A stretch of 64,000 nt of DNA, taken from Apostichopus japonicus. Lineage: Eukaryota > Echinodermata > Holothuroidea > Aspidochirotida > Stichopodidae. The DNA lies in NCBI RefSeq assembly GCF_037975245.1, contig NC_092578.1:8712501-8776500 (forward strand), in the 5' to 3' direction. The translations under genes and the position numbers were made by a program. Every line of letters starts with the position of its first letter. The first letter of the stretch is position 1. The notes below the pieces were generated by a model that saw nothing but the letters and a program-made list of their open reading frames with translations, made no database searches and was not told where the DNA came from. This document shows, piece after piece, positions 46,182-63,042 of this stretch.

Positions 46182-47960
46182 AAGTGACCTAACTTAACGA
46201 GGACGTCTTCACTCATCATTACATGTAGTTTAGACCTAAATATACAGGGGTCAGTTGAAAGACAATATGGTTCTTAACCACTATTGAAAATTAGGCCATA
46301 ACAAAAGAGTTGGGTCAGGTTACGTCAGTCAGTCGGGTCACGTCGGTCAGTGGGGTCATTGTCTGTCAGTGGGGTCACTTCGGTCAGGCGGGCAGTGGGT
46401 AGCTAGCTTAAAGGATGGCTTTAGGTACAGAATTAGTTTTGATATGTTGTAGACCATTTAAACATGTTTATTTCTATCAGTCAAGGTTGTATTTCTCAGC
46501 GGTAATCATCTGAGTTGCATCAATTTAAGTGCCTGGACTATGTAGTCAAACATGCAGAGACCATTGTTAAGTCAGCTCATGTTGTGATGCAATACAAAAA
46601 CGTGATTAAACACATGTACAATGAATTGTGGCCTCTAATAATACGTAGTGTAACTTACAAGGAGTTAGAGTTTGTCATGGCAAAAATGGTTAATAAAGAC
46701 AACCAAGGATGCCATGCTGTTTTTATAGACACATTTCAGATTCAAAAAGTGTAACACAAATCAATAAAAGACAATGTGGCAATGGTTTCAAAGAAAGAGG
46801 CTCGGGTGTACTTGTAAGCATGAATCCTTCCTTCTTCCCTTGCATACCTAACATCTACATTTACTGTACCTTCCCTGACAGTCGAGCCAGTTGTTTCACT
46901 GCTAGTAGTTTGCATTGGGGTGGTCTCCACAGTTTTGCTTGAGTACAGATTGGTAGCTATCAGTAGGTCAAAATAAATGTGAAAGGAAATAAAATACTGA
47001 TTAAGAGCTTTAAAAGTTGTTATTGGAAAGGTTTGAAAGAGCAGGTATATATGTATATATACCAGTACAGACATTGAACAGTTTTAACCAATTATGCAAA
47101 GTTATAAATGGAGAAATAATTTTGCATGACACATGTGACCTAGCTTAACGAGGACGTCTTCACGCATCGTTAATATATGTAGTTCAAATGTGCAGGGGTC
47201 AGTTGAAAGACTATATGGGTCTTTATCACTATTGAAAGCTAGGTCATAACAGTGGAGTAGGGTTAGGTCATGTCGGTCAGTCGGGTCACGTCGTCAGTCG
47301 GGTCACGTCGGTCAGTGGGGTCATTGTCGGTCAGTCGGGTCACGTCGGTCAGTCGGGGCAGTGAGCAGCTAGCTTAAAGGATGGCTTTAGGTACAGAATT
47401 AATGGTGATATGTTGTAGACTATTTAAACATGTATATACTTCTATCAGTCAAGGTTGTAATTCAATTGCATAGTGGTAATCATCTGAGTCTCATTAATTT
47501 AAGTGGCTGGACTATGTAGTCTAACATGCAGAGACCATTGTTAAGTCAGCTCATGTTGAAATGCAATACAAAAACATGATAAAATACATGTTCAATGAAT
47601 TGTGGCCTCTAATAATACGTAGTGTAACTTACAAGGAGTTAGAGTTTGTCATGGCAAAAATGGTGTTTAATAAAGACAACCAAGGATGCCATGCTGTTTT
47701 TATAGACACATTTCAGATCCAAAAGGTGTAACACAAATCAATAAAAGACAATGTGGCAATGGTTTCAAAGAAAGAGGCTCGGGTGTACTGGTAAGCATGA
47801 ACCCTTCCTTCTTCCCTTGCATACCTAACGTGTACATTTACTGTACCTTCCCTGACAGTCGAGCCAGTTGTTTCACTGCTAGTAGTTTGCATTGTAGTGG
47901 TTTCCACAGGCCGGTTTGCTTGAGTACATATTGGTAGCTATCAGTAGGTCAAAATACAGA
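46182..47960. repeat. Direct tandem repeat, unit about 950 bp, with a GGTCAGTCGGGTCACGTC minisatellite
   Basis: 46190-46975 and 47125-47960 align (CTTAACGAGGACGTCTTCAC at both starts; GGATGCCATGCTGTTTTTATA and GGTTTCAAAGAAAGAGGCTC inside). Each holds a short array of an 18-20 bp unit at 46310-46400 and 47265-47360. A possible minus-strand Ser/Thr-rich exon lies in each unit. Confidence 0.75.
46871..46939 (-). other. Possible Ser/Thr-rich exon (unit 1)
   Basis: Minus strand, after TACTCAAG: KTVETTPMQTTSSETTG then STVREG and a GTACAG donor-like site. The peptide resembles a mucin-like stalk. Its counterpart in unit 2 (about 47840-47910) keeps the open frame. No adjoining exon confirmed, so coding status is uncertain. 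Confidence 0.35.
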
Positions 47961-49990
47961 CAATAATTTGGTCTCAAGAAGAAATGATTTTTACCATGAA
48001 TTAGCAAAGACAATGCAAATTAGGCCTAGGTGTTCAGTATGTACGTATGAAAGCTACAACATAATATGATCACAAACGATTCATATATGTGCTTAAAGTG
48101 ATGCAAAAGAGAAGCAATGTTGTGGCCTCAAATGATATGAAGAATGACTTACAAGGTGTATAGATGTTTGTCAAGGCAAAAATGTGATCTAATAATATCA
48201 ACCAAGGATACAATGTTGTTTATTTGAAGTCAAAGAACATGTTTTGGTCCAAAATATTAACATTTAAGCCAGCACTGAGGAAGCAATGTCATCATCAATT
48301 TAGCTTTAACTGCGTTTTCCATAGCTTTTAAAGCGTACCTATATATTATATAGCCAACCACATTGGAAATCGGAATAGCCAAAGAAACATCACAGTACTA
48401 GCCTAAAACTGTTTCCTTTTTCTATAACTTTTCAAGATTAAAGGTCTGTTCGAAGTCATCCTTTCACTGACCCAACAGTCTTTCATAGTTTTTGATATTT
48501 TCCTTACATCATTATGATTTAACGTCGTCACAAAAAAAAACAGTTACTTTTCATCCTGAACTAACCATATCAGATCAACCTCCAAAGGTGTAAACAACAT
48601 TTCGATAAAGGCAACTAGGCAGTTGATTTGAGCGAAACTTGTCTCAAAGAAGCTCAGGTGAGCTTGTAAAAGCCTTCAATACTCTGTTACATACAACTTC
48701 AAAACTTCTATTTGACCTCAACTTAAACGTATATAATCACCGACATTACCTTGCTCTTCGTTTGATTCGGAAGTCTTGTATTGACGGTTGGTGTATTTAA
48801 AGTGCCCCCGAACTCAAGAATCGTCAGCTGTTTAGATGAAACGAAACCAAAACTGAAATTGACGATGTGAGGGAGATTTTAATTTGGCAAACTTCATCAG
48901 AATACAAAGAAAATTTCGCTCAAAAACCAGATGAACAAGCTGACATCCAAATGTGTGATAGATGACATCAACACTTCCAGTTTATAAACGATCGAACCTG
49001 ATCAGTGTTCCACTACACAACATAGTACTCAGACTTTATAAACCAACACATCAAAAGCATAGACTATGACCTTATATAATCGATAAACATGACTTTTCGC
49101 TCCCAAGTTTCATGAATGAGAAATCATTCTTCCAGAGTGTCCAGGAAGATCGCTCTTTTGAGTAGTGAATTTCACTAGATGGCAAAGAGTGGCTTCAAAC
49201 CAAAGTAACTGTAAACAACTGATATTTTCTCTACATTCGAAGATGAAGTTTGAGGATTCCCTGGACACTCGAACAGTGGCATTTCAAAAATATCTATTGT
49301 TCCATTTGACATGATATCATCACATAAAAAGTCCTGTCTGGGAGCAGTTGTCGTATTGTAAATCTGTGATGTCATTATAATGCCACTAGGATCTAAAATC
49401 TGTTACTTTCTTTTTGTTTTTCTTTCCATATTTCAGGGTCAATTGTTAATAGTGGTGACACTGAACCTGAAATACCATCATTACAGGTACAGGTCATGTT
49501 AAGCTTTAGCTTCATGTTAGGCTTTCCAATACTTAAATCAATATTCCAGATCAAAATTTAAATTTGATATGTTTTTTTAAAATATTTTTCAGTCTATTGA
49601 TTTGACCTTGGATTGGATAGGGTTACTAGTTTGTCTAAAGGGGATGTGAAGTTTATAAAATACCAATACCTATGGTACATTCACATTATGGATGCATCCA
49701 ATTGTGAAGTATGAAATTAGAGGTAAATTTAAAGGAACACAAAACATTATTTATCAGTGTGCAACAATGGCGTCACACCTCCTTGCTCTAAGTTCACTTT
49801 TGGTACGAAAGGTGGCAAATTCAACTGCCAATTTCTCAAAAACGGTACATAGGAATTTAATGCAAATTTCACCGAAATGCTAAGATTATGTTCCTCTTTA
49901 ACTAAGTCTACATGATATATCCCAAGAGGGATGAGATTTTCTTGGCCGTCTGGGGTGTCAACGTAAACAAGCTCTGCAGAGCTTCTTGTT
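47961..49990. other. No recognised gene
   Basis: AT-rich sequence with short ORFs only. A minus-strand 82-residue frame at 49747-49995 has no family I recognise and overlaps the LINE-like 3' region. Confidence 0.5.
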
Positions 49991-50112
49991 GGCACTCCTC
50001 AATCTCTTGTTCTCTTGTACATTTACCCACGTCTATTGTCATAATTGCATACTTTAATGCGAGAGATTGAAATAAAGTCTTATGAATTGAATTGAATTGA
50101 ATTGAATTGAAA
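49991..50112 (+). mobile_element. LINE 3' end with (ATTGA)n tail
   Basis: GAGATTGAAATAAAGTC then TTATGAATTGAATTGAATTG, a short pentanucleotide tail as in CR1-type elements. A similar end is at about 15818-15855. Confidence 0.55.
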
Positions 50113-51360
50113 TTGAAATTATCATGACTTTGACAGTATCTCTATCACATATGACATACATATTTATCATGATGATTGAGTTTGTGTCTACTTTTGTAAA
50201 CTGTGCTGATTTTATGCATATTATTTGTCCTGTGAGATTGGACACTGAAACTTTCTATTTTGTAATGAAGTTTATATGCTTGAGTACTGTACAAAGGTAC
50301 CGTAGCAATAAAAGAACCACGTACATTGTAGATTCCAAAATTGTGAAGTGCCTTTGTATATGAATGGTACGCGTTTGTATGACAAACTAGTCGGACAAAT
50401 TTAATTGAGTTGTTCATACTTGCCAGTTAAATATAACACATGGTGAAAGAACACACTACATACAAACAGGTCAGTTTCTATGATGTTATGCATTTACTGC
50501 AATATGGTGACATTTTTTTTATTGAATTCAACATTAATTTGTGACATTGGCCACAATTTGCTGACATTCCCTGAGTCACAAAAAAAACATTCTCTGCTCA
50601 GGGAAATGTGGACCTTTGAAAATGAGGGATGGGGCGGGGAGGGTGAGGGATGTGCACTCACCCATTACACTCTCTCTATATGGGCCTAACAAAGGTGATG
50701 TCCATTCAAAAATAGTAATCTGAGGTTTGAAAAGCAACTGGTTGATTTGTTAACCAAATTTAAACAGATGAACTCAATATTACTACCATAAACATAAACT
50801 GAAATATGGCAACATTTCTCACTTTCTTACAGCCCGACTGTGCATAAATTTGATCAAAATGTACAGTCTAAAGATTTTTGTTGGTACTTTTCTTGTGTAA
50901 ATCATCACACATTCATGACGAGGTTATTTTTTGCAAAAGATTTGGCCCATTTGTAGAGATGAAGCAAATGAAAAATGGTAACAGCAAACATCCAGTTCTG
51001 AGTCCCAAAATAGTCACCGACTCACCAGGAGGACATGGCTTGACCTCAAAATGGAGCTATACACAGTGAACAATTTTCTCTAAACCTAATGCAAGGGAAA
51101 CTATTACAAGTCAAGGTTACTGGGGGAACATAGAGAGAGAGACATTATGGAATGGTGCTGGCATGGTAATTGAGTAGAACATGTAAACAGAGTAAATTAC
51201 CTGTACATACTTGTTTTAAAGTTCAGTAATGAACCGAAAGGTCAATACATGTTCTACGTACCAATGCATGCATCCCATTGATGTATTGATAATCGACCAA
51301 AACTATAACAAAGACTGGACACCTTTCTTTAGCTTAAATTTGTCATTCGCATGTAGTCAA
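50113..51360. other. No recognised gene
   Basis: Short non-conserved ORFs only. Confidence 0.5.
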
Positions 51361-53240
51361 GTACTTTTTTCCCCAAATTATCAAGTTCAAGGTATATTGG
51401 TGATAGCATTCGTACAGTGTATGACATTATTAGAAGAAGACCAAACGCCAGGGATTTTTTGGGGGATTGATTTTGAAAAGGCTTTTGAAAGTAGGCCTAT
51501 TTCGATTAGGTTCATTAGAAATGTACTCCGCCTTTTTAAGTTCGTTCCTTCCATTATCCAGTGGTTTGATACTTTTTTATAGTGATATGTATTCCTCTGT
51601 TCTTGTAAATGGCTTTTCATTTCTACTGATCGTGGTTGCAGACAAGGAGACCCTTTGGCTACATATCTCTTTATTTTAAGTGTAGAATGATTGAGCATTC
51701 TTATTAATAATGATAATTCTATCCAGGGTATTGATATTGGAGGAAGCTGTTTTAAATTATTTCAGTATGCTGATGAAACAAGCTTTTTCATGCACGGGGA
51801 TGAAATATCGTTTATTAATATTATGAAACAGCTCGATTATTTTGGTTCTTTGTCTGGGCTAAAAATAAAGCCTAGCAAGTCTCTTCTTGTTGGGTTGTGG
51901 AGTTTGAAAGAGTCTTTGTTTCCTTTCAATAAAAAATATAATATCTGTTGGAATAAAGGTGATGATTTTACACTATTGGGGATTGTGTTTAATACTAATC
52001 TAACAAGTATGATTAATAAGAACTATGATAATGCACTGACTAAAGTGTTTAATGCTTTAAAGATGTGGGAGAAACGTAACCTTACAGTGCTGGGTCGCAT
52101 TACCATTGTTAAATCTTTATTATTGCCTTGGTTTAATTACTATATTATGACGCTCCCATTACCCAATCCAGAGTATATTGAAAGAGTGCATACCATGTTT
52201 TTCCGTTTTGTGTGGAAAAATAAACCAGACCGTATATTCGAAGACAATTAATACAAGGATACCCCGATGGGGGATTGAAAATGGTAGATTTTTGTAAACA
52301 TTGTATTTCTCTTAAGATCTCTTCATTTGGTCGTTTGTTGAAGAGCAAGAGCTCTAGTTTTGTCTGCTGTATTTTACGTATGTACAATATAAGTATTGAC
52401 TCTTTCTTTGATAATGGGGATTTTTTTTGTGAAGTTAGTGAGTTCAAAAATCTGTAATCCTTTTTGAAAGAACCTTTTTGAAACTACACATACTTTTATT
52501 CATGATGTTTTCTCTACTATTTACAATGATACTACTATATTAACATTGCCAATTTGGAATAGCAGTTTATTTAAAGTTGGAAATAGCCCAGTATATTTCC
52601 AGCGTTGGTATGAAAAGGGTATACGTTTCATAGGCCATTTGATAAGTAATGGTACTTTTTATACTTTTGATAATTTTACTCAAGAATTTAACATATCAAC
52701 CAATGTTTTGGAGTATTATGGTATCAGCTCTATTCAGCTCTATTAAGGAACAAATGGAAGGGTTTATCCAATGATACAATTTTAAGGGTTAATTTTCCTA
52801 ATAATAGTTATACAAATACTCTGCATGCAAGTAGTTCTTTTTGTTCTAAAGCAGTTTACAATAGATTGCTGGAGGTTTTAGGTTATGAGCACAAATCAAG
52901 ACTATTAATATCAGTAAATAGGATTGGTCTTTCTATTTTTTTGTCCCTTTTTGGTGTTCGAGTAACGTTAAACTTACATGGAATATTCTAACTAACAAGT
53001 ATTTGCATTTAATAAAAGTTATCACTTCTGATAATTGAGATCTTTGTCAAGAATATACTGAAACCATTGAACATTTATTTTATGATTATGCTCACTCGGC
53101 TAAGATTTGGAATAATATACAAATTTTACTTCACAATGCAGGTGTAAATATAATAGTTAGAGATATCTCCATAGTGTTATTTAGTTCAAAGTTCGCTCAT
53201 GAATTAAATTTAATGATAATATTAATCAAAAGTTACATCT
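51361..53240 (+). mobile_element. L1/Tx1-like LINE, reverse-transcriptase remnant with frameshifts
   Basis: In order: TPGIFWGIDFEKAFES (RT motif with the first Asp), FQYADETSFF (the F.DD-type box, second Asp changed to Glu), LSGLKIKPSKS, then KVFNALKMWEKRNLTVLGRI and VKSLLLPWFNYY (thumb). Near 53040-53110 comes a Cys/His end (CQEYTETIEHLFYDYAH), typical of the L1/Tx1 C-terminus. Several stops and frameshifts make it dead. The longest intact piece is 51691-52251 (186 residues). Confidence 0.75.
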
Positions 53241-54340
53241 TCAATTGCAAATTAAAAAAAAATGATCAATACTTTCCAAAAAAAACTCTCTGATATTGAA
53301 ATGGACAAAGCTATAATCACTGTATACAACATATGAATGTTAGATTAATAATTGCATTGTAATCATGCTTTATTTATTGTTCCATCAACGTGTAAGAAAC
53401 ATTCATTGCTCATGCTCTATTCATCCTTATACAACATATAAGTTCCAGGTAATACAGGCTATATATATACTGCTGGAGCAGGGATGCAGTCCTGAACATA
53501 GCTGTAGCACTAATGTCAAGTAATACTATGTCAAGAAATACTAATGTCAAAAAAATGTGTGTGTTCGCGACCAGCGAACATGTCACAATTTATGTCTCTC
53601 AAAACTATACGATTTTTCCGCCATTTGGTATTTGAAATTATCGAATTGGAGAACTGCTAGTTACTGGATTGCACGAACAATTCATTTGTTTTAATTGCTT
53701 GGTAAATTGAAATTTTTATTACAACACATTTTGAAAGGAAACTGTTTTACAGAATTGGAGGCGGCTGCGTCTTTCGGCGCAAGGCAGCCCTTCACTATAC
53801 AGATACTGGTTCTGCTAAATCTAGCCACCGTAGACATGTTAGTATGGAGCAACGGCAGAAAATCAACAACCTGAAGGAAAATGCATAAAATGTATTGATT
53901 GCTCGTTTAACGATATTGATGTGATAAATGCTATCTAAAGTGACGTCGGAAGGAAGAACATCATCGGATGTGTTCACATTTTTGGGCAATAGATTGTCAC
54001 ACTTAGAAACGTGAAGGATGCTGAATTGCTATACAGGTGTCGGGTTTACAAATTGGCAATGAAGATTGCGTCGTGGTGGGTGTAACGATACACATATTGA
54101 CTTTAAGTTGATTCAACGTCCTTTTTTTTATTGATGATTCTAAACTAACCAACAAATTAACAGAACCTGGCTGCAAAATTCGATCTGAATGGACCCATAA
54201 ATTCTACAATGATTTTCCCAACATACAAAACGGGACACGTTTTGTAACGGCTTGAATTACCAAGCAAGGTAAAAAGTCTACCATATGCTGTTGTTATTAG
54301 AGGCTTTCATATAAGACTCAAACACAATGGCCAAAGTAGG
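53241..54340. other. Sequence between LINE pieces
   Basis: No gene. 53500-53560 repeats ATGTCAAG/ATACTAATGTCAA words. Confidence 0.45.
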
Positions 54341-54343
54341 GTT

Positions 54344-54510
54344 TGTAACAATTGCTTGGGAGAGGATCATCTAATGAGAAACTGTCCAAACTATAGATGT
54401 AAACAATGTGATGAGCTGGGACACTCCGAATTAAGATTCCCCAACAATAGAATGCTTTAACTGTCATAGTTTTGGCCACAAAAACTTCAACTCTACTGAA
54501 TATGAAGAAG
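54344..54510 (+). mobile_element. LINE ORF1 / gag-like zinc-knuckle remnant
   Basis: Three CCHC-type knuckles in a row: CNNCLGEDHLMRNC (complete), CKQCDELGHSELRF (last Cys lost) and, one frame on, CFNCHSFGHKNFN (last Cys lost). It lies downstream of the RT remnant although ORF1 precedes ORF2 in LINEs, so it is a separate insertion or a rearranged piece. Confidence 0.6.
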
Positions 54511-57500
54511 ATTACGAGCAAGAGACCATGGAGGATCAGCAAGACTAAGAGACATCAAGAGAATCTGATCAAGGGAACAATGATGAAGTTCACAAACAAT
54601 CTAACCTTAAAGGAGACACCAGAAGAGACAGTCAAGTGACAGATCAGGCCACTAGATTGAACTTAGACACAGGCGAAAGTGAAACTTCGATCGTCATGGA
54701 CACTGGGAAGCGAAGATTTACCAAAGCAAAGACATCGTGAAAATAGCAATACCAAACAGACCAAACCAACAGATAAATATAGTAAAACCCAGCAAGAAAA
54801 CCTTCCTACAACATCAAGTTCCCATCCCCCGAGAACTTGATCCGTGGCAATAGAAAACAAGAATGAAGAGAGCAGCTTCAACCTTCAATATTAACCAAAG
54901 CGACAGCTAGTTCGAGGTGAAAGTCTTCTTTGAACGTCTACGTCACAATGGTATTATAAATTATTAGCTGGGAAGATGAATAAACGGCTGTGCCTTATCT
55001 GACAATGAGACACATTGGCTGTACACAATATATTGTGTAACCACTGTAATAGGATCCAATCGACAAATATGAGTGGTTCAATATCAATTTGAATATTCAT
55101 ATTATCGAAAATGATCAATTTAACGTCATTGACGGAGATATCATCAAGATCAGTGTAAAAAACAGAGAGATCAAATAATTACATAAGCACAACGAGTCGT
55201 GTACACGGGCAAATGTTAGTTAACATTGTAGAAATAATATCATTGTTTTGCATCTAAGCCCCCTTACTAAACACATTTCTGAAAGCGGAGTTACTGACCG
55301 CCCATCTCTTTAGATTCGTCCCAAAAACGGACTTGGGCCAAATTTTGGGCGCGCCAACACTCTCAAAATTGTAATTCGTAACAGAGGTTACAGTCTGTAT
55401 GGTGTCATATCAACAAAGGCGGCCTTAATTAAACTTAAATTCTCAGTTCTTGAAATGGGGGGGAGGGGGGTGGTTGTCTTTTCCCCTGGTCTTTATACAA
55501 TTATTAAATGATCTAGTTCCAATATTATTTAAACATGTTAAATTTAACATTAAAATAAAAAAATAAAAAATTTAAAATTATGAATTATATAAATAATTAA
55601 ATACATATCTCGATAGGCATGCTCAATATACCATACCAAAACAATATCATCGAGGAGGGGTGGGGTGGGAGGGGGGTTGGTGGATAGAGGGGAAGTCTGG
55701 TGGACGACGGCTCAGTCCTCATGAGAGATGATCGGTCGTTGGCTGGAATATTGGGCGATTGCTGGTCTTTAAATATGTAGATTTTTGGTCGCGTTGGTGG
55801 CGTTTGGTCGCGTACTGGTGACAATGTTATCCAAAATTGTGTACCGACCATAGCTATCAGTCAAGTAGCTAAACCGTTACGATTTTCTCTTGTTATTGAA
55901 CAATAACGAAAATTAAATTAAAATCAACGCCAAACAAATTGCTTTTTAGGGAGTGTTTCATTTTTAACAAAAGGACTAAAAAACTATTGGTGGCGATATA
56001 TGGTTTTCTTCTTTTCATATTTGGAGACATCTATTTCGCAAAGAAGATATCTATTTTGATAAGTTCTTTGTATAATAACAACAATGTTTTTAAAAAATCT
56101 TTTTACGGTGGCCCAGAAGAGACATCTGAGTTGTAGACTTATTGTTTACCGCTTAACTTAACGAAAACTCTCAAATTATCGAGTTGGTGATTTGCATGTA
56201 TACTTGTTTACAGTTACCAAAACCTCGATATTTGTCAAGTTGACACCTTACGATAACAAAACATCTTGAAGAAAATTGTCAATTCGTTAATTGTCGAGTT
56301 GTGGCGTTAGATATGTAAAACTTGACAAACATGTCAATAAACAAGATAATTGATGACTCGTCAAGTTACAGTAACATGACATTTCGACTATACATATCAA
56401 ATTGTCGAGATATCGCGTAACCCATACCAGGGAATTGTTCTCTGCTTATTCTTTACACGATAGGACTATATACAACTCATTTGTCCTCTCAGAACCACCG
56501 TACTTTTCAGTATCACTTGAAGGCCTACGTGTGCAAACAATTAGAGAGCGGTGGCGATGACATTTATGTATTCATATACCTCTATTGTGTTTGAATGTAG
56601 CTTAAAACAGTTGTACGTCAAATTGATCGAAAACTAGGTTTATACTATTAAAATGAAAGCTCTAAATTAATTTTTAATAAAAAAGGGCAATTTAGTGTGT
56701 TAATGATAGCCACAAACTGTCGTAAAATATTCCATATTGATAAAAAATAAAACATTAGTCAGAATTGTTACTGATGTTTTTTGGAGATTGCTATGGCAAC
56801 GGATTTTATTTTCACTGATACTCCAGTCGGCGATAGATAACCAAATTTATAAAACCACACAAAGAGAGGCTATTCCAGGTGAATGATTATTTTGGCTGAT
56901 GAAAGAGGAATAAATTCCAGTTTCCAGTTGAAGTTTGAATTCATTTCCTAGGCAACGTTTTCAGTTAACATCAGATTGATACTGGAGACCAAAAGTGAAC
57001 TTGAAGCAAGCTGATGTGATGTCAGAAGTACAATGATAAATTTGTTTCAGGTTTTGTTGTTGTTGCTGTAGTTGAAAGTTACAAAATATATGTTCCAAAA
57101 TTCCATTGTTAATTGGGGACATTATCAGTCGGGAGATATTTACAGTCAACCAGGTTATAGGGTGAACTTCACTTTTTCAATCACAAAAGTTAAAAAAAAC
57201 ACACACACACAAGAGAATTTATTAGCACAACCATTAGCTAATTATGGACCTTATCGATAGTCTCAATATGCCCCAGAAAGCACCATTTGACGTCTAAATT
57301 TGTATCGATTTCTCTCTGGGAGGACCACCAGAAACCCTAACTTGCAGTCGACTTCAACAAATCCAGGCCACTGCCCTCCTTTATAAATTCCTTCACCCGT
57401 CTCTGCCCCTCCATATAGTTTCAGTCCCTACCTACTAATTGTTTGGAACTATTTAGAACCCCCTCCCCCCCCCCCATCCCCATCCCCATTCAACTTTGCT

Positions 57501-58787
57501 CTCCTTCAAAGTGTTAAACCTCAGATGTTTAAGTGGTATACTAGACATATTCTTGACTATTAGCAGTGCATATTTTTAACAGCATATCAAAATTAAGTCT
57601 GTGCATAAAGTTACTCTTGAAACTTACGGACTATAAGAAGTCCAGCAAGTTTAATTGAAGAGCATAAACTGTTTAAATGATCACTTCTAAAAAAAAGGAG
57701 AAAAAAAAGGCAAATTTAAAAGTGGTATAGAAACACATCCTGTACTGAAAACAGTTTCTGTTGTAAAATTATCAAAAGTAATTACATGGCTCATGTCAAT
57801 AACAGTTATCGCAACAGTTTGAGGACAAATCCATGCGTTATCGTGTTCAAATTGAGACAGTACATGTTTTAAAGTAAACCTTTGTACATATAATAAGCAA
57901 ACAACAATATGTTGTTCCCAATCCTGATAACAGTTATGAGGGTCACGTGTTTACTTTGATTTCTTGATGCGAAATTCCCTCTAAAAAAAGAACAAATCGA
58001 GAGAATTCGAATATTTTATTCTCGATTGTTCACCTTGAGATATAATACTATACGTAGAATATCAGTGGGCAGGACCAGCCCTTCCCCTCAACAGGCAGAA
58101 TATTGCAGAAAAATATCTTAATATGCCGGTATATAAATATACAACATGCATATGCGGTACAACCTGGTGGTAAATTCTTCAACATTGTTTCAAAACTTTC
58201 AAAATATAGCACTATTTTCAATCTAAGATTACACCCTTTTACCGAAATTTCTCACACCCCTCTTCTTAAGGAATGTGTTTACGCCCGTCAGACAAGATAC
58301 TCATGTTTACAGCTTCTATATATACATCCGTGGCACACAATCCTTTCAAATATTCCCCAAATTTCTGATGCATGTGAAGGCCTAATAAACAATTGAAACT
58401 AAAATAAATAGCTCTCGTCATGTATCCACGAAGGCCTATTTATTAACTTTACGAAGGATCTTTAATGATATTTCTGATACAAATGTTAGTTAATGATTGC
58501 GATGGGTAAACCGAACGGCTTACACAGCGAAAAACACAATGAACGTTTAATGCCTGTTACCAAGGAAATATGTTGTTAAACTGTGAACGAAGGAAATCAT
58601 TGCAAATTATTAGCTGCATTGTATTTAAAGCCACACCAGAATACCATTTAGTATCATTTTTCTTGCGGAAGATTGTATCGTTGCAAGGAACTTTGTAGTG
58701 GCGACTCACAATCTACCTTTTCCTAAGGCTTGAGTTATTCTTATATCTCTGTGTGGACTTTATCATTATTCTGTAACAAGAATAAAT
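54511..58787. other. Long stretch without a recognised gene; possible promoter of the next gene
   Basis: 54511-54900 may be the rest of the ORF1 remnant (charged, Gln/Asn-rich, broken). 55450-55480 and 55650-55690 are G-rich; 57455-57485 is C-rich. No coding exons recognised. A TATTTAAAG at about 58620 is the only TATA-like word within 200 bp of the ATG at 58788. Confidence 0.45.

Positions 58788-63042
<4,255 letters not shown>

Noticed and set aside
47281-47360. CRISPR-like array from the GGTCAGTCGGGTCACGTC repeats
   Set aside because: Units are contiguous without unique spacers, and the genome is eukaryotic: a minisatellite.
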